This document shows, one piece after another, positions 37,608-45,824 of a stretch of 64,000 bases of DNA. Origin of the DNA: Vibrio ponticus (GTDB taxonomy: Bacteria > Pseudomonadota > Gammaproteobacteria > Enterobacterales > Vibrionaceae); contig NZ_AP019657.1 of assembly GCF_009938225.1 (NCBI RefSeq), positions 434,001 to 498,000 of the forward strand. The letters are read 5' to 3'. The first letter of the stretch is position 1, and each line of letters starts with the position of its first letter. A program made the position numbers and the translations under genes. Below the pieces are notes generated by a model. It saw only the letters and a list, made by a program, of their open reading frames with translations, was not told the DNA's origin and made no database searches.

Positions 37608-38234
37608 ATGAAAGTTGTTGAAGTTAAACACCCGCTTGTTAAACACAAAATTGGTCTAATGAGAGAAGGTGACATCAGCACAAAGCGCTTCCGTGAATTA
37701 GCGACAGAAGTTGGTAGTCTACTAACTTATGAAGCAACCGCGGATTTTGAAACCGAGAAAGTAACCATTGAAGGCTGGAATGGTCCAGTAGAAGTTGATC
37801 AAATCAAAGGTAAAAAAGTAACTGTAGTGCCTATCCTACGTGCAGGTCTTGGCATGATGGACGGTGTACTAGAGCACATGCCAAGCGCACGTATCAGTGT
37901 GGTAGGTATTTACCGTGATGAAGAGACACTTGAGCCAGTACCTTACTTTAATAAGCTTGCTTCTAACATTGACGAGCGTATCGCGCTAGTTGTTGACCCA
38001 ATGCTTGCAACGGGTGGTTCTATGATTGCAACCATCGACCTTCTTAAAGAGAAAGGTTGTCAGGCAATCAAAGTACTTGTACTTGTAGCAGCACCAGAAG
38101 GTATCGAAGCACTTGAGCGTGCACACCCAGACGTAGAACTTTACACGGCAGCTATCGATGAGAAGCTAAACGATAAAGGTTACATCGTTCCGGGTCTAGG
38201 CGACGCAGGTGACAAGATTTTCGGTACTAAGTAG
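37608..38234 (+). CDS. upp: Uracil phosphoribosyltransferase
   Basis: 208 residues from ATG 37608, six bases after GGAG; the ATG at 37602 has no spacing from the same GGAG. The length equals E. coli Upp. Motifs [27 protein letters not shown], the PRPP loop [10 protein letters not shown] and [18 protein letters not shown] are intact. It salvages uracil to UMP. No uraA permease follows; a Fic gene cassette lies there instead. Confidence 0.97.
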   Translation: MKVVEVKHPLVKHKIGLMREGDISTKRFRELATEVGSLLTYEATADFETEKVTIEGWNGPVEVDQIKGKKVTVVPILRAGLGMMDGVLEHMPSARISVVGIYRDEETLEPVPYFNKLASNIDERIALVVDPMLATGGSMIATIDLLKEKGCQAIKVLVLVAAPEGIEALERAHPDVELYTAAIDEKLNDKGYIVPGLGDAGDKIFGTK

Positions 38235-38248
38235 ACCGAATTAAATGT

Positions 38249-38294
38249 AAAAAGAGGAGCTTCGGCTCAAGCCATTGCGCTTTCGAGGTGCTAA
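38249..38294 (+). repeat. Inverted repeat, left copy, flanking the Fic gene
   Basis: It begins AAAAAGAGGAGC, continues with a TTCG-loop mini-hairpin (GAGC-TTCG-GCTC), then CAAGCC, TTGCGCTTTCG and GGTG. The same blocks in the same order are found inverted at 40112-40156. On the minus strand the hairpin followed by CTCTTTTT could terminate the Fic transcript. Confidence 0.8.
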
Positions 38295-38315
38295 TGTCAT
38301 AGCATGATACTCATC

Positions 38316-38358
38316 AAAGCCCCATACTCGTACCGTCACAGATACGTATGGGGCTTTT
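38316..38358 (+). terminator. Hairpin downstream of upp
   Basis: AAAGCCCCATAC / GTATGGGGCTTT, 12-bp stem with an 18-nt loop, followed by TAT. It is a plausible upp terminator. The remainder of the 356-bp gap to the Fic gene has no convincing gene. Confidence 0.7.
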
Positions 38359-38590
38359 ATATTGGACAAAAAACTGGCTCAAAGATAATTCAAGTTCGAG
38401 TACCCGAAGCTGTTGGTGTGGCGTAAAAATCAACAGGTGTCGCAATCCTCTATGTGATAACTTCTCCTTACAAGCCATAAACAAACGATCCCATCCCCGT
38501 ATTCAAAATCAGCGGCAATCAAGTTACAGTTTAAAAATCACACACCAAAAACTAACGTTTACAGAGCCATCTATAAGCTCATGTTCGGTG

Positions 38591-39991
38591 TTACTTAGTG
38601 GTGTCGAACTTCTCTTTCCAAGTAAGAAACATCATCTCTGTCACGCCAAGGGACACAATCGCGCCACTATGTAGCTTGTCAAGTTCAACCGTCGCAATGG
38701 AGATGAACTTGTCAGCATCTTTAATCTGATTCTCAACGCAGAATTGCTCTAACTGACTCTGCACCTCATCACCGACAATCATTTCTCTGATGATTTGGCC
38801 GATGGCTTGTTTGCGCTCGCTGCGGTACTTGATTCTATACGAATCAATAACACCAATAGATTTCTCGACAACCTCATACTGATGGCTAGAACGCTCGTAA
38901 GCCCAAGCAAACACCTCTAGTGCAGGCATATGATCGCCTGTCTCATAGAAATAAATCAGAGACTTAACATAGTCATCTTTAGGAACATCGACAAAGCTTA
39001 ATGGGCAAAGATTTTCTTGGATGAACGGTAAGTTGCAACTTAAACGTGCGGTACGCTTATTTACATCCTCAAACGCTTGAAGATATGACAGGTGCATGAG
39101 TAAGAAGAATGATTGCTCAAATGGGTCGTCAATTTTCTCAGCCTTTCTTAGCAGTAGTGTAAACAACTCTTCGAGTTGCTGCGGAGCATTTAGCGGCATG
39201 TAAGAAGTCTTGGTAATGTTGACCTCAATTTGTCTGATCTGACCGCATGCGAAGCTATTAGAGAGTAAATCCTGCGATAGAAGCTGATGCAAGTTCCTGA
39301 TCACGAAAGGAGTTACAGAAAGCTCTTCGGCATTCTCAATCAAAAACAGAATGGCTTCTTTGTGGTTTAAGATCATAATGGTTTCTTCATCGAACTTACC
39401 ATCAGCAGCCTCGCCGACTTGCAGTAGCTTTTCGGTATCAAGAATTGAATATGTGTTCCCCTCTAATCGACTAGAGTTGAACGACAAGTCTATGAGAAGT
39501 TTTTGTGCAATGTCCTTAGCATAAGTCCCAGCAGCCAGTTTCTTGTTGAAGCGTTTACCTAACGCCCTGAGTTTGAATGCGGTATCTTCTGGCACATAGC
39601 GCGTCTTATTAGGGATGTAGTTTTCAACTAAAGAGTGGTCATAGGACACTTTAGCGCGTGTATAGGAGGGGGATTCAAGGCGCTTAAGCTTTTTTAAGGA
39701 CTCTTGAGATAGCAAGATAGCTTTGTCATGCTCTGACTCATTTTCTGGATCCTCTGGCAATGTGTCCTTATTTTCGACTAGGGACAGGTATCTAAGGCCA
39801 CTTCTTTGACCAGATGTAGCAATGCGAGACTCATCTGTGAGCCTCTTTAGGCGTCTTTGAAGTGTCTTTTCAGTGATATTAATGAATAATAGTTCATGAA
39901 TCTCACTTCTTGATAGAGGCTTACTCGCTCTATCGATAGCACTTTGAATGAACTCAAGCTCTTGTTCAATAGTGATTAAATCTTGCTTCAT
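38591..39991 (-). CDS. Fic-family protein with non-canonical active site
   Basis: 466 residues. Residues 1-70 look like a winged-helix DNA-binding domain (SRSEIHELLFINITEKTLQRRLKRLTD). An inhibitory-helix motif S-x-x-x-E-G is at 173-178 (SSRLEGN). The Fic motif region at 305-316 reads QAFEDVNKRTAR, where AMPylating enzymes have HPFx(D/E)GNGRxxR: the catalytic His is Gln and both glycines are replaced. I recall a subgroup with LQ-F-DVNKR, so this looks like a natural variant. Target and activity unknown. It is flanked by inverted repeats and preceded by iterated motifs, and sits where neighbours are core genes. Confidence 0.88.
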   Translation of the reverse strand: MKQDLITIEQELEFIQSAIDRASKPLSRSEIHELLFINITEKTLQRRLKRLTDESRIATSGQRSGLRYLSLVENKDTLPEDPENESEHDKAILLSQESLKKLKRLESPSYTRAKVSYDHSLVENYIPNKTRYVPEDTAFKLRALGKRFNKKLAAGTYAKDIAQKLLIDLSFNSSRLEGNTYSILDTEKLLQVGEAADGKFDEETIMILNHKEAILFLIENAEELSVTPFVIRNLHQLLSQDLLSNSFACGQIRQIEVNITKTSYMPLNAPQQLEELFTLLLRKAEKIDDPFEQSFFLLMHLSYLQAFEDVNKRTARLSCNLPFIQENLCPLSFVDVPKDDYVKSLIYFYETGDHMPALEVFAWAYERSSHQYEVVEKSIGVIDSYRIKYRSERKQAIGQIIREMIVGDEVQSQLEQFCVENQIKDADKFISIATVELDKLHSGAIVSLGVTEMMFLTWKEKFDTTK

Positions 39992-40005
39992 GGTCTACTT
40001 ATAAC

Positions 40006-40094
40006 TGTCCTTAATAGTGAAAACATAGCACCACTAAGGACAATTAACAACCACTAAGGACACAGTTGAGGACACATTTAAGCACTAAGGACAC
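40006..40094. promoter_or_regulatory. Iterated CACTAAGGACA motifs upstream of the Fic gene
   Basis: CACTAAGGAC occurs at 40032, 40052 and 40083, a partial copy GAGGACACA ends near 40076, and an inverted copy TGTCCTTAATAGTG is at 40006-40019, next to the Fic start at 39991. The first two copies are 20 bp apart, about two helical turns. Binding by the N-terminal domain of the Fic protein is a reasonable guess. Confidence 0.6.
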
Positions 40095-40111
40095 GATGAA
40101 TACTCGAACCT

Positions 40112-40156
40112 ATAACACCACGAAAGCGCAAAGGCTTGGCTTCGGCTCCTCTTTTT
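40112..40156 (-). repeat. Inverted repeat, right copy, flanking the Fic gene
   Basis: Read on the minus strand from 40156: AAAAAGAGGAGC, then CGAAGC, CAAGCC, T, TTGCGCTTTCG, T, GGTG, T, TA. It differs from the left copy mostly in the hairpin section. It touches the last codon of rluF at 40155. Confidence 0.8.
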
Positions 40157-41453
40157 ATTTTTTCAGCGTTAGTGTCCCGCCTACGCGTGGGGCTGAACTT
40201 GGTTTGTGATCGGCAGGTTTACGATTGGTAGCCTTCGCACCACTTGGTTTTGAATAGTTTGGCTTCGCGTTACCAGATTTATTGTGGCTTGGTTTGCTAT
40301 GGTGTGGTTTGCCGCCATGCGCTTTGTCGTCTTTTGCTTTGTAAGATCCGCCATCGCGGTTTGGCTTGCTGTAACCTTTGCCTTTATTGTCGTTTGCGCG
40401 ATCTTTGTAGCTTGGTTTGTCATTGAAGCGATCACGATTGCGTTCATTACCCTGTTCATAACTGCGTTCGTTATTACGAGAATGGCCACGCTCATTGTTA
40501 CGCTCGTCATTGCGTTCACCGCGACGCTCACTGTTATAGCTATTGTTTTGGTTGCGACCTTTTTTCGAGTTCGGCGCGTGACGGAACTCATCAGCGTTGC
40601 GACCTTTAAACGTGCGTTCTTTTTGATTACGGCGTGCTGTTGAACCTTGGTTCTCTTCACGGCTATCAAACAGTTTTGCATCGGTTGCTTTACGAATACG
40701 CTGACCTTTCGCATCTAATTTAGAGGCTTCTTCAGTACTTACCGAGCCTTCACACATCGCGTGAATTTGGTTGATTTCGTCGTCGGTTAAGTAGCGCCAC
40801 TGACCATTAGGAATACCATCAAGACTAATGTTCATGATACGCACGCGGCGAAGTTTAAATACTTCATAGCCCAGTGCTTCACACATGCGGCGGATCTGAC
40901 GGTTCAAGCCTTGTGTCAGTACGATACGGAAAGAGAATTTAGTTTCTTTGGTGACTTTACAAGGTAGCGTTACGGTATCAAGAATATTCACACCTGAGCT
41001 CATTGCTTTAATGAACTCGTTAGTGATCGGTTTGTCGACACGCACCACATATTCTTTTTCGTGGTTGTTGCCTGCGCGCAGGATCTTGTTAACGATGTCA
41101 CCATCGTTAGTCAAAAAGATCAGACCGTCAGAAGGTTTATCCAAACGACCAATAGGGAAAATACGCGATTTGTGACCAATAAAGTCGACGATGTTGCCCG
41201 GGATGTTGCGCTCAGTGGTACAGGTGATACCTGTTGGCTTGTTAAGAGCAATGTAGACCGGTTTTTCTTTCGACTTTAGCGGATTACCATCGATACATAC
41301 ATCATCACCAGGAAGTACTTTAGTACCCATCTCCGGTAATTGACCATTAATGGTGACACGACCTTGGTCGATCAGTTTATCGGCTTCACGGCGTGAGCAG
41401 TAACCTGTTTCACTGATGTATTTGTTCAGGCGTTTGGTATTATCTTGTGACAT
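40155..41453 (-). CDS. rluF: Pseudouridine synthase RluF with long basic tail
   Basis: 432 residues from ATG 41453 ([28 protein letters not shown]); the frame is open upstream but that start aligns with E. coli RluF (290 aa). An S4 domain (8-55) is followed by the synthase domain with catalytic Asp in [20 protein letters not shown] and [20 protein letters not shown]. It modifies U2604 of 23S rRNA (and tRNA-Tyr) in E. coli. From about residue 255 to the end is a repetitive Asn/Arg/Glu/Gly then Lys/Pro/Ser/His-rich tail of about 170 residues, much longer than in E. coli and presumably disordered and RNA-binding. Confidence 0.93.
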   Translation of the reverse strand: MSQDNTKRLNKYISETGYCSRREADKLIDQGRVTINGQLPEMGTKVLPGDDVCIDGNPLKSKEKPVYIALNKPTGITCTTERNIPGNIVDFIGHKSRIFPIGRLDKPSDGLIFLTNDGDIVNKILRAGNNHEKEYVVRVDKPITNEFIKAMSSGVNILDTVTLPCKVTKETKFSFRIVLTQGLNRQIRRMCEALGYEVFKLRRVRIMNISLDGIPNGQWRYLTDDEINQIHAMCEGSVSTEEASKLDAKGQRIRKATDAKLFDSREENQGSTARRNQKERTFKGRNADEFRHAPNSKKGRNQNNSYNSERRGERNDERNNERGHSRNNERSYEQGNERNRDRFNDKPSYKDRANDNKGKGYSKPNRDGGSYKAKDDKAHGGKPHHSKPSHNKSGNAKPNYSKPSGAKATNRKPADHKPSSAPRVGGTLTLKK

Positions 41454-41553
41454 AGAATTTCTCTCAACGTTTCCCAACGGCAAATTGTAAATTGCCATGT
41501 GATTCCTTCCCATGGCATGTTAAAGCGCGGCGATTGTAGCAGTCGAAGAGGGA

Positions 41554-42132
41554 TTAGCCCATTCGTTTTTGATGACGTTCGCGGTTTTCTAGCTTCTTAT
41601 CGTTACTTTTTCGTAGCAATACATAGACAGCGCCAGTGCCACCGTGAAAACGTTGTGCACTATGGGCACATTGCACATCGTTAATTTGAGTTAGCCACTG
41701 CGCGAGGTAACTTTTCATCATGGCTGGTGGATTTGAACGTTCACCACGACCATGGACAATCATCACGGTCCGAATGTCCATACGCATGCATTGCTTAAGG
41801 AAGTTCACCACTTCATCACGTGCATCTTTCAATGTTTTGCGGTGCAAATCGAGTTTGGCTTGAATGGGGTATTTGCCTAAACGCAACTTGCGGTAGACCC
41901 CGTCTTGTACGCCATCACGCTTAAACTCGATAATGTCATCGGGCTTAATCATTGGTGCATGATCGATAGAAAGGTATTCAGGGTCATCTTCTGTTAACCA
42001 AATTGCGGCTTCTCGCTTAGCAAGTTGCGCTGCGCTGACTTGGTGCGTCTTTTTAAGATCGGCCGTGTCATTGTGAAGAGGCTTTACGTCGCCCATCATT
42101 TGTTGAAATAAGTCGAAGTCGTCTTGAGACAT
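41554..42132 (-). CDS. smrA: Smr-domain protein, SmrA/YdaL type
   Basis: 192 residues. The N-terminal part has EFKRDGVQDGVYRKLRLGKYP, matching E. coli YdaL (SmrA), followed by a Smr domain with DLHRKTLKDARDEVVNFLKQC, VMIVHGRGERS and GGTGAVYVLLRK. The conserved DLHG is DLHR here, as in SmrA-like proteins. Smr domains have nicking or RNA endonuclease activity, some acting on collided ribosomes; the exact role of SmrA is not settled. Single gene near rluF on the same strand. Confidence 0.85.
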   Translation of the reverse strand: MSQDDFDLFQQMMGDVKPLHNDTADLKKTHQVSAAQLAKREAAIWLTEDDPEYLSIDHAPMIKPDDIIEFKRDGVQDGVYRKLRLGKYPIQAKLDLHRKTLKDARDEVVNFLKQCMRMDIRTVMIVHGRGERSNPPAMMKSYLAQWLTQINDVQCAHSAQRFHGGTGAVYVLLRKSNDKKLENRERHQKRMG

Positions 42133-42230
42133 AACTGCATCTCAGGCTAAGAGTTCAATACTGCAATTATACCTAGTCTTGCACGAGAGTGATCAATATT
42201 TGTTGTTGTCGGGTATAACAAAAAGAAAAA

Positions 42231-42259
42231 ACCGAAGTGAACAGATAATCCACTTCGGT
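42231..42259 (-). terminator. Terminator of the DUF3149 gene
   Basis: ACCGAAGTG / CACTTCGGT stem, followed on the minus strand by TTTTTTC. Confidence 0.85.
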
Positions 42260-42297
42260 GCAAAGCGTTGGGCTACTACTAGCTGAGCTTAGCGATT

Positions 42298-42438
42298 CTA
42301 GTGAGGAGATTTGTCAGTCATCACCTTGTAAACGAAGAAACCGCCATAAAATAGCATTAGACCTAAAGCGCCGAAAATAACGATCATTGACGAAAGTCCA
42401 ACTGCATTACCAAAAAGGAGATCGAGCCAAAAGTCCAT
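42298..42438 (-). CDS. DUF3149 small membrane protein
   Basis: 46 residues: MDFWLDLLFGNAVGLSSMIV, then a single membrane helix and FVYKVMTDKSPH. The start FWLDLLFGN-x-x-GLxSM and the ending match DUF3149 as I remember it. A perfect ribosome site GGAGGAAAC precedes the ATG, and a terminator follows. Function unknown; probably an inner-membrane micro-protein. Confidence 0.85.
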   Translation of the reverse strand: MDFWLDLLFGNAVGLSSMIVIFGALGLMLFYGGFFVYKVMTDKSPH

Positions 42439-42695
42439 GTTTCCTCCAAAGTTCCGAAGACAAGGTCTAGGTTAACTTTTGGATAAAAATTATTAATGAT
42501 CTGGATCAATTGTGTTTTTAAGGTTGCCGAAACATTTCATTTAATGTGTTTTTGCTCACAACTTGTAGCCCGTTGATGGTGTTTTAGGCAAACGGTTCGA
42601 AATGACGAATAAAGTGATGAAAAGCGCTTGCGTTGCTCGGAATAATCAGTAATATACGCATCCGTTGACGGGCAAAACGCTCGAATAAAACATCT

Positions 42696-42772
<77 letters not shown>

Positions 42773-42781
42773 TCTTCGAAG

Positions 42782-42811
42782 AAGCCGCAGTAAAAATACT
42801 GCGGCTTTTTT
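42782..42811 (+). terminator. tRNA-Pro terminator
   Basis: AAGCCGCAGTA-AAAA-TACTGCGGCTT followed by a T-run. Almost identical hairpins recur at 43040-43070 and 44611-44641. Confidence 0.95.
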
Positions 42812-42816
42812 ACGTT

Positions 42817-43078
42817 TGCGCATTAGCAGCGTATGAGGTCGGGTGCGGAATGCCGCCCAGCTGGAGCGCCAGTCCGATCAATCCCTCTTTACCGACCATC
42901 TTAAGAGAAAGGCTCTGACTGCGCGTCCCGACAGTAATGCAGAGCCTTTTTCGCATTCAGAGGTATAGGTTAAGGAGTGGCGCAATCGGGGGCTGGCAGC
43001 CCAGTCGCATCGAATTCCTCTTCACCGACCATCTTCGAAGAAGCCGCAGTAGAAATACTGCGGCTTTTTTACGTTTGC
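42817..43078 (+). repeat. tRNA-Pro relic array, first copy (two degenerate units with terminators)
   Basis: Unit A ends in ATCCCTCTTTACCGACCA (42898) and has its own terminator (AAAGGCTCTG ... CAGAGCCTTT, 42908-42949). Unit B ends in TTCCTCTTCACCGACCA (43031) with a terminator like that of the real tRNA. Both keep the T-arm/acceptor 3' side of tRNA-Pro but lack a proper cloverleaf. The whole 262-bp block is repeated after the IS element. Confidence 0.85.
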
Positions 43079-43118
43079 TGTCCCGTCCTGAAATGTGTTT
43101 ACACATTGAGGACGAATT

Positions 43119-43529
43119 ATGACCACGTCAAATAAACTCTACATTAAGCGCACTCAGCGTGATTACACACTAGGCTTTAAATTGCAGGTTGTTGATGCTG
43201 TAGAAAAAGGCGAAATGACCTACAAGCAAGCACAAGCCATTTATGGTATCCAAGGTCGCTCAACTGTTTTAACCTGGCTGAGGAAGCACGGGAAAATGGA
43301 TTGGACGCAAAACCCAAGGAAGAACGCTATGCATGAGACTACCAAACCTAGTGAGTCTCCCGCTCAAAAAATTAAACGTCTTGAAAAAGAACTCGAAGAT
43401 GAGCGAATAAGAAATCTGTTCTTGAATGAAGTGGTTGATATTCTTGACGCTGAGCATGGGACAAGCCTAAGAAAAAAGTATCTCGCCAAGGAGCGAGAAG
43501 CCTTCAAAAACAGAAAGGGATCAGCTTAG
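43119..43529 (+). CDS. IS3-family transposase OrfA
   Basis: 136 residues. A helix-turn-helix (KLQVVDAVEKGEMTYKQAQAIYGIQGRSTVLTWLRKHG, about 22-60) is followed by a leucine-zipper-like helix (SPAQKIKRLEKELEDERIRNLFLNEVVDIL). It binds the IS ends. Near its 3' end the heptamer A-AAA-AAG at 43472-43478 is in the right frame for a programmed -1 shift into orfB. Confidence 0.92.
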   Translation: MTTSNKLYIKRTQRDYTLGFKLQVVDAVEKGEMTYKQAQAIYGIQGRSTVLTWLRKHGKMDWTQNPRKNAMHETTKPSESPAQKIKRLEKELEDERIRNLFLNEVVDILDAEHGTSLRKKYLAKEREAFKNRKGSA

Positions 43530-44356
43530 CTAGAATTTGCCGCCTATGTGGCATATCGAGACAAAGTGTTTACCAAAGAGAAAAGCGAGCAGCTGCCCGT
43601 CAAATTAAGCTCGATCCCGTAAAGCAAATGGTTTTAGAGCTCCGACGTTATATGCCTCGAGTTGGAACAAGAAAACTGTATTTCTTACTCAAGCCAAAGC
43701 TAGAAAAAGCAGGCATTAAACTAGGTCGGGATGCGCTCTTTGACTACTTACGTAATGAGAGACTCCTTGTTCGACCAAAACGCAGTTTTACAAAGACAAC
43801 CAATAGCCGACACTGGATGCAAAAGCACCCTAACTTACTGAAGGAGCTTAAGCCGAGTCATCCCGAAGAAGTATTGGTCAGCGATATCACCTACGTCCAA
43901 TCGGATAAAGGTGTTCACTATTTATCTCTTGTGACAGACGCATTTAGTCGAAAAATCATGGGGTATGAGTTGAGTAATGAGATGAAAGCAACAGATGTTG
44001 TAAAAGCTCTGCGCAAGGCGATAAAAGCACGTCAATATCGATGCTCTTGCATTCATCACTCAGACCGCGGTCTTCAATACTGCTCAACAGTTTATCAAGA
44101 GCAGTTGAAAAGTGGGCACATAAAGCCATCCATGACTGATGGGTATGACTGCTACCAGAATGCGTTAGCAGAGAGAGTCAACGGGATACTAAAACAAGAG
44201 TTCCTACTCGATAGGTGTCAAGACATCAAAGAGCTCAACCAACTAGTAAAAGAGTCTATTAGTATCTATAACAATATGAGACCGCATCTTAGTCTCGGGA
44301 TGAAAACCCCAAATGAGGTTCATGAAAAAAGCCAACTGCTAACGCAGTTGGCTTAG
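43478..44356 (+). CDS. IS3-family transposase OrfB (DDE integrase domain)
   Basis: Frame -1 relative to orfA, open from 43454; translated after the slippery heptamer, so coordinates start at the shift. It begins with a second HTH-like stretch (GISLARICRLCGISRQSVYQ) and carries the rve-type DDE core: D in LVSDITYVQSDKG, D in IHHSDRGLQYCS, E in NALAERVNGILKQEF, with the usual spacing. The fused OrfAB would be the active transposase. A stand-alone ATG is at 43628 but would lose the HTH. Confidence 0.9.
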   Translation, partial: VSRQGARSLQKQKGISLARICRLCGISRQSVYQREKRAAARQIKLDPVKQMVLELRRYMPRVGTRKLYFLLKPKLEKAGIKLGRDALFDYLRNERLLVRPKRSFTKTTNSRHWMQKHPNLLKELKPSHPEEVLVSDITYVQSDKGVHYLSLVTDAFSRKIMGYELSNEMKATDVVKALRKAIKARQYRCSCIHHSDRGLQYCSTVYQEQLKSGHIKPSMTDGYDCYQNALAERVNGILKQEFLLDRCQDIKELNQLVKESISIYNNMRPHLSLGMKTPNEVHEKSQLLTQLA

Positions 44357-44389
44357 TATAAAACTGTCAAGGTATTTTAGGACGAGACA

Positions 44390-44648
44390 TGCGCATTAGC
44401 TGCGTATGAGGTCGGGTGCGGAATGCCGCCTACCTGGAGCGCCAGTCCGATCAATCCCCCTTTACCGACCATCTTAAGATAAAGGCTCTGACTGCGCGTC
44501 CCGACAGTAATGTAGAGCCTTTTTCGCATTTAGAGGTATAGATTAAGGAGAGGCGTAATCGGGGGCTGGCAGCCCAGTCGCATCGAATCCCTCTTCACAC
44601 CATCTTCGAAGAAGCCGCAGTAGAAATACTGCGGCTTTTTTACGTTTG
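44390..44648 (+). repeat. tRNA-Pro relic array, second copy
   Basis: It repeats 42817-43078 at high identity (scattered substitutions): unit A ends ACCGACCA at 44471 with terminator at 44481-44524; unit B ends TTCACACCA at 44602 (two bases lost) with terminator at 44611-44641. It extends to within a few bases of the TraB/GumN gene stop. Confidence 0.85.
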
Positions 44649-44653
44649 TACTA

Positions 44654-45523
44654 TTAGAAATTAAACTGGCAAATAGCAGCTTGGCTTTGAGAGCGTTGGG
44701 TGACCTTAAAGCCACGGCTCTCTAGCAGAGTCAGTAGGTTTTCGGGACCAATCAAGTGTAGGGCGCCCACGACAATCAGGTAGTTGCCTTCATGGGAGGG
44801 GAAGATTGACCCATGGGCGAGCTTCTCAGCCCAGTCGCGGTTTCTTTGGTGCATGAATGCTTCTTCCATTTGTGGTGACATTTCAGAGAGTTTGGCAAAC
44901 TCATTAAGATTTTCGATGTCACCGCTTTTCCAGCTGTTAATTAAACAGTGGGCAGCTTCTTCATTGATATCAAATTGCTCGATAGCCGAAGTGAGCAACT
45001 CTTCACCATCATTTGGCAGGCTTGCCAACATATCAATTTGAAATTGGACGGACTCGAGACTGTAGATCGGTTTTGTCAGTGATGAGGCTTGCCCTAGGAG
45101 CGCTAAATCAACGCCATCTTGAGCTCGGTAACCCAAGTACTCAATCTGTTTCTGCTGTATGGTTAATGCCGTGACCCAGGGCGAAGCGAGTAGGAGCTGC
45201 TGAGGATCGAGATTTAGTAATCCTGCAATCCCTTTCAATTCGCGAATATTGTTGTCACTCAGCACTTGTTCGGTTGTCACTTTCGTTTCCGGAAAGCGGA
45301 TGTTTTGTTGCGAACGAATGTCGGTTTCTACGACTAAGCCGTCGGAATGTTTTAGAAAAGTGGTGATGTTGACTGGCAGTGGGTACATGGATTGATCACC
45401 AACGTGCACTGAACCGAGCAGCAGATAAGTTAACTTCCCTTTGGTTGCTTGCCAGTAAAGTGGCTCCGCTTGGGATAGGGGAGTAAAGAGTATAAAAAGT
45501 AATAGGTAGCAGAATTTTTTCAT
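44654..45523 (-). CDS. TraB/GumN family protein
   Basis: 289 residues with an N-terminal signal peptide (MKKFCYLLLFILFTPLSQAE). The TraB/GumN fold motifs are LLGSVHVGD near residue 36, GLVVETDI and the C-terminal VVGALHLIGPENLLTLLESRGFKV. These are thought to be metalloprotease-like envelope proteins related to Tiki; activity is unproven. Single gene. Its 3' end abuts the tRNA relic array. Confidence 0.85.
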   Translation of the reverse strand: MKKFCYLLLFILFTPLSQAEPLYWQATKGKLTYLLLGSVHVGDQSMYPLPVNITTFLKHSDGLVVETDIRSQQNIRFPETKVTTEQVLSDNNIRELKGIAGLLNLDPQQLLLASPWVTALTIQQKQIEYLGYRAQDGVDLALLGQASSLTKPIYSLESVQFQIDMLASLPNDGEELLTSAIEQFDINEEAAHCLINSWKSGDIENLNEFAKLSEMSPQMEEAFMHQRNRDWAEKLAHGSIFPSHEGNYLIVVGALHLIGPENLLTLLESRGFKVTQRSQSQAAICQFNF

Positions 45524-45775
45524 AGCATGCTCAGGTATCGATATGACCTCTTTACTATAACAACTTAGTGATAGAAATCAGGAATGTGAAGTAAGGCGAG
45601 GGTATAGAGTTCGCGAGAGAGGGATAAATTCGTGATCTATGACGCATTAGTTTACTGAATGAAATAAGCATGGTAGATGGTCAACTAAATTTTCGGTGTG
45701 AAATAACTCGCAAAATACAGAGTGAAAGTGGGGGACTTTAGAGCGTGTTTGTTTCCTTTGAATTGTTCAGACAAT

Positions 45776-45801
45776 AAAAAGCCCAGCATGTGATGCTGGG
45801 C
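45776..45801 (-). terminator. POT transporter terminator
   Basis: GCCCAGCAT-GTG-ATGCTGGGC, followed on the minus strand by TTTTTATTG. The remaining part of 45524-45824 shows nothing else. Confidence 0.9.
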
Positions 45802-45824
45802 TATAACACTGAACTCGAATGCGA

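Larger units (their letters stand above)
43079..44389 (+). mobile_element. IS3-family insertion sequence (1,311 bp)
   Basis: Terminal inverted repeats start TGTCCCGTCCTGAAAT on the left and TGTCTCGTCCTAAAAT on the right (read inward), ending TG...CA. TGC is duplicated directly outside both ends (43076-43078 and 44390-44392), a 3-bp target duplication. The element holds orfA and orfB with a -1 frameshift site, all intact. It landed between two copies of the tRNA-Pro relic block. Confidence 0.95.

Noticed and set aside
38348..38674. A 108-codon + strand frame between upp and the Fic gene
   Set aside because: It overlaps the 3' end of the Fic gene on the other strand, has a composition unlike neighbouring genes and no ribosome site.
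40181..40714. A 177-codon minus-strand frame inside rluF
   Set aside because: It is the alternate frame of the low-complexity rluF tail; the S4 and synthase domains are in the longer frame.
43530..43627. Disruption of the IS transposase between orfA and orfB
   Set aside because: The -1 frame is open from before the orfA stop and an A-AAA-AAG slippery site is in frame, so this is programmed frameshifting and not decay.
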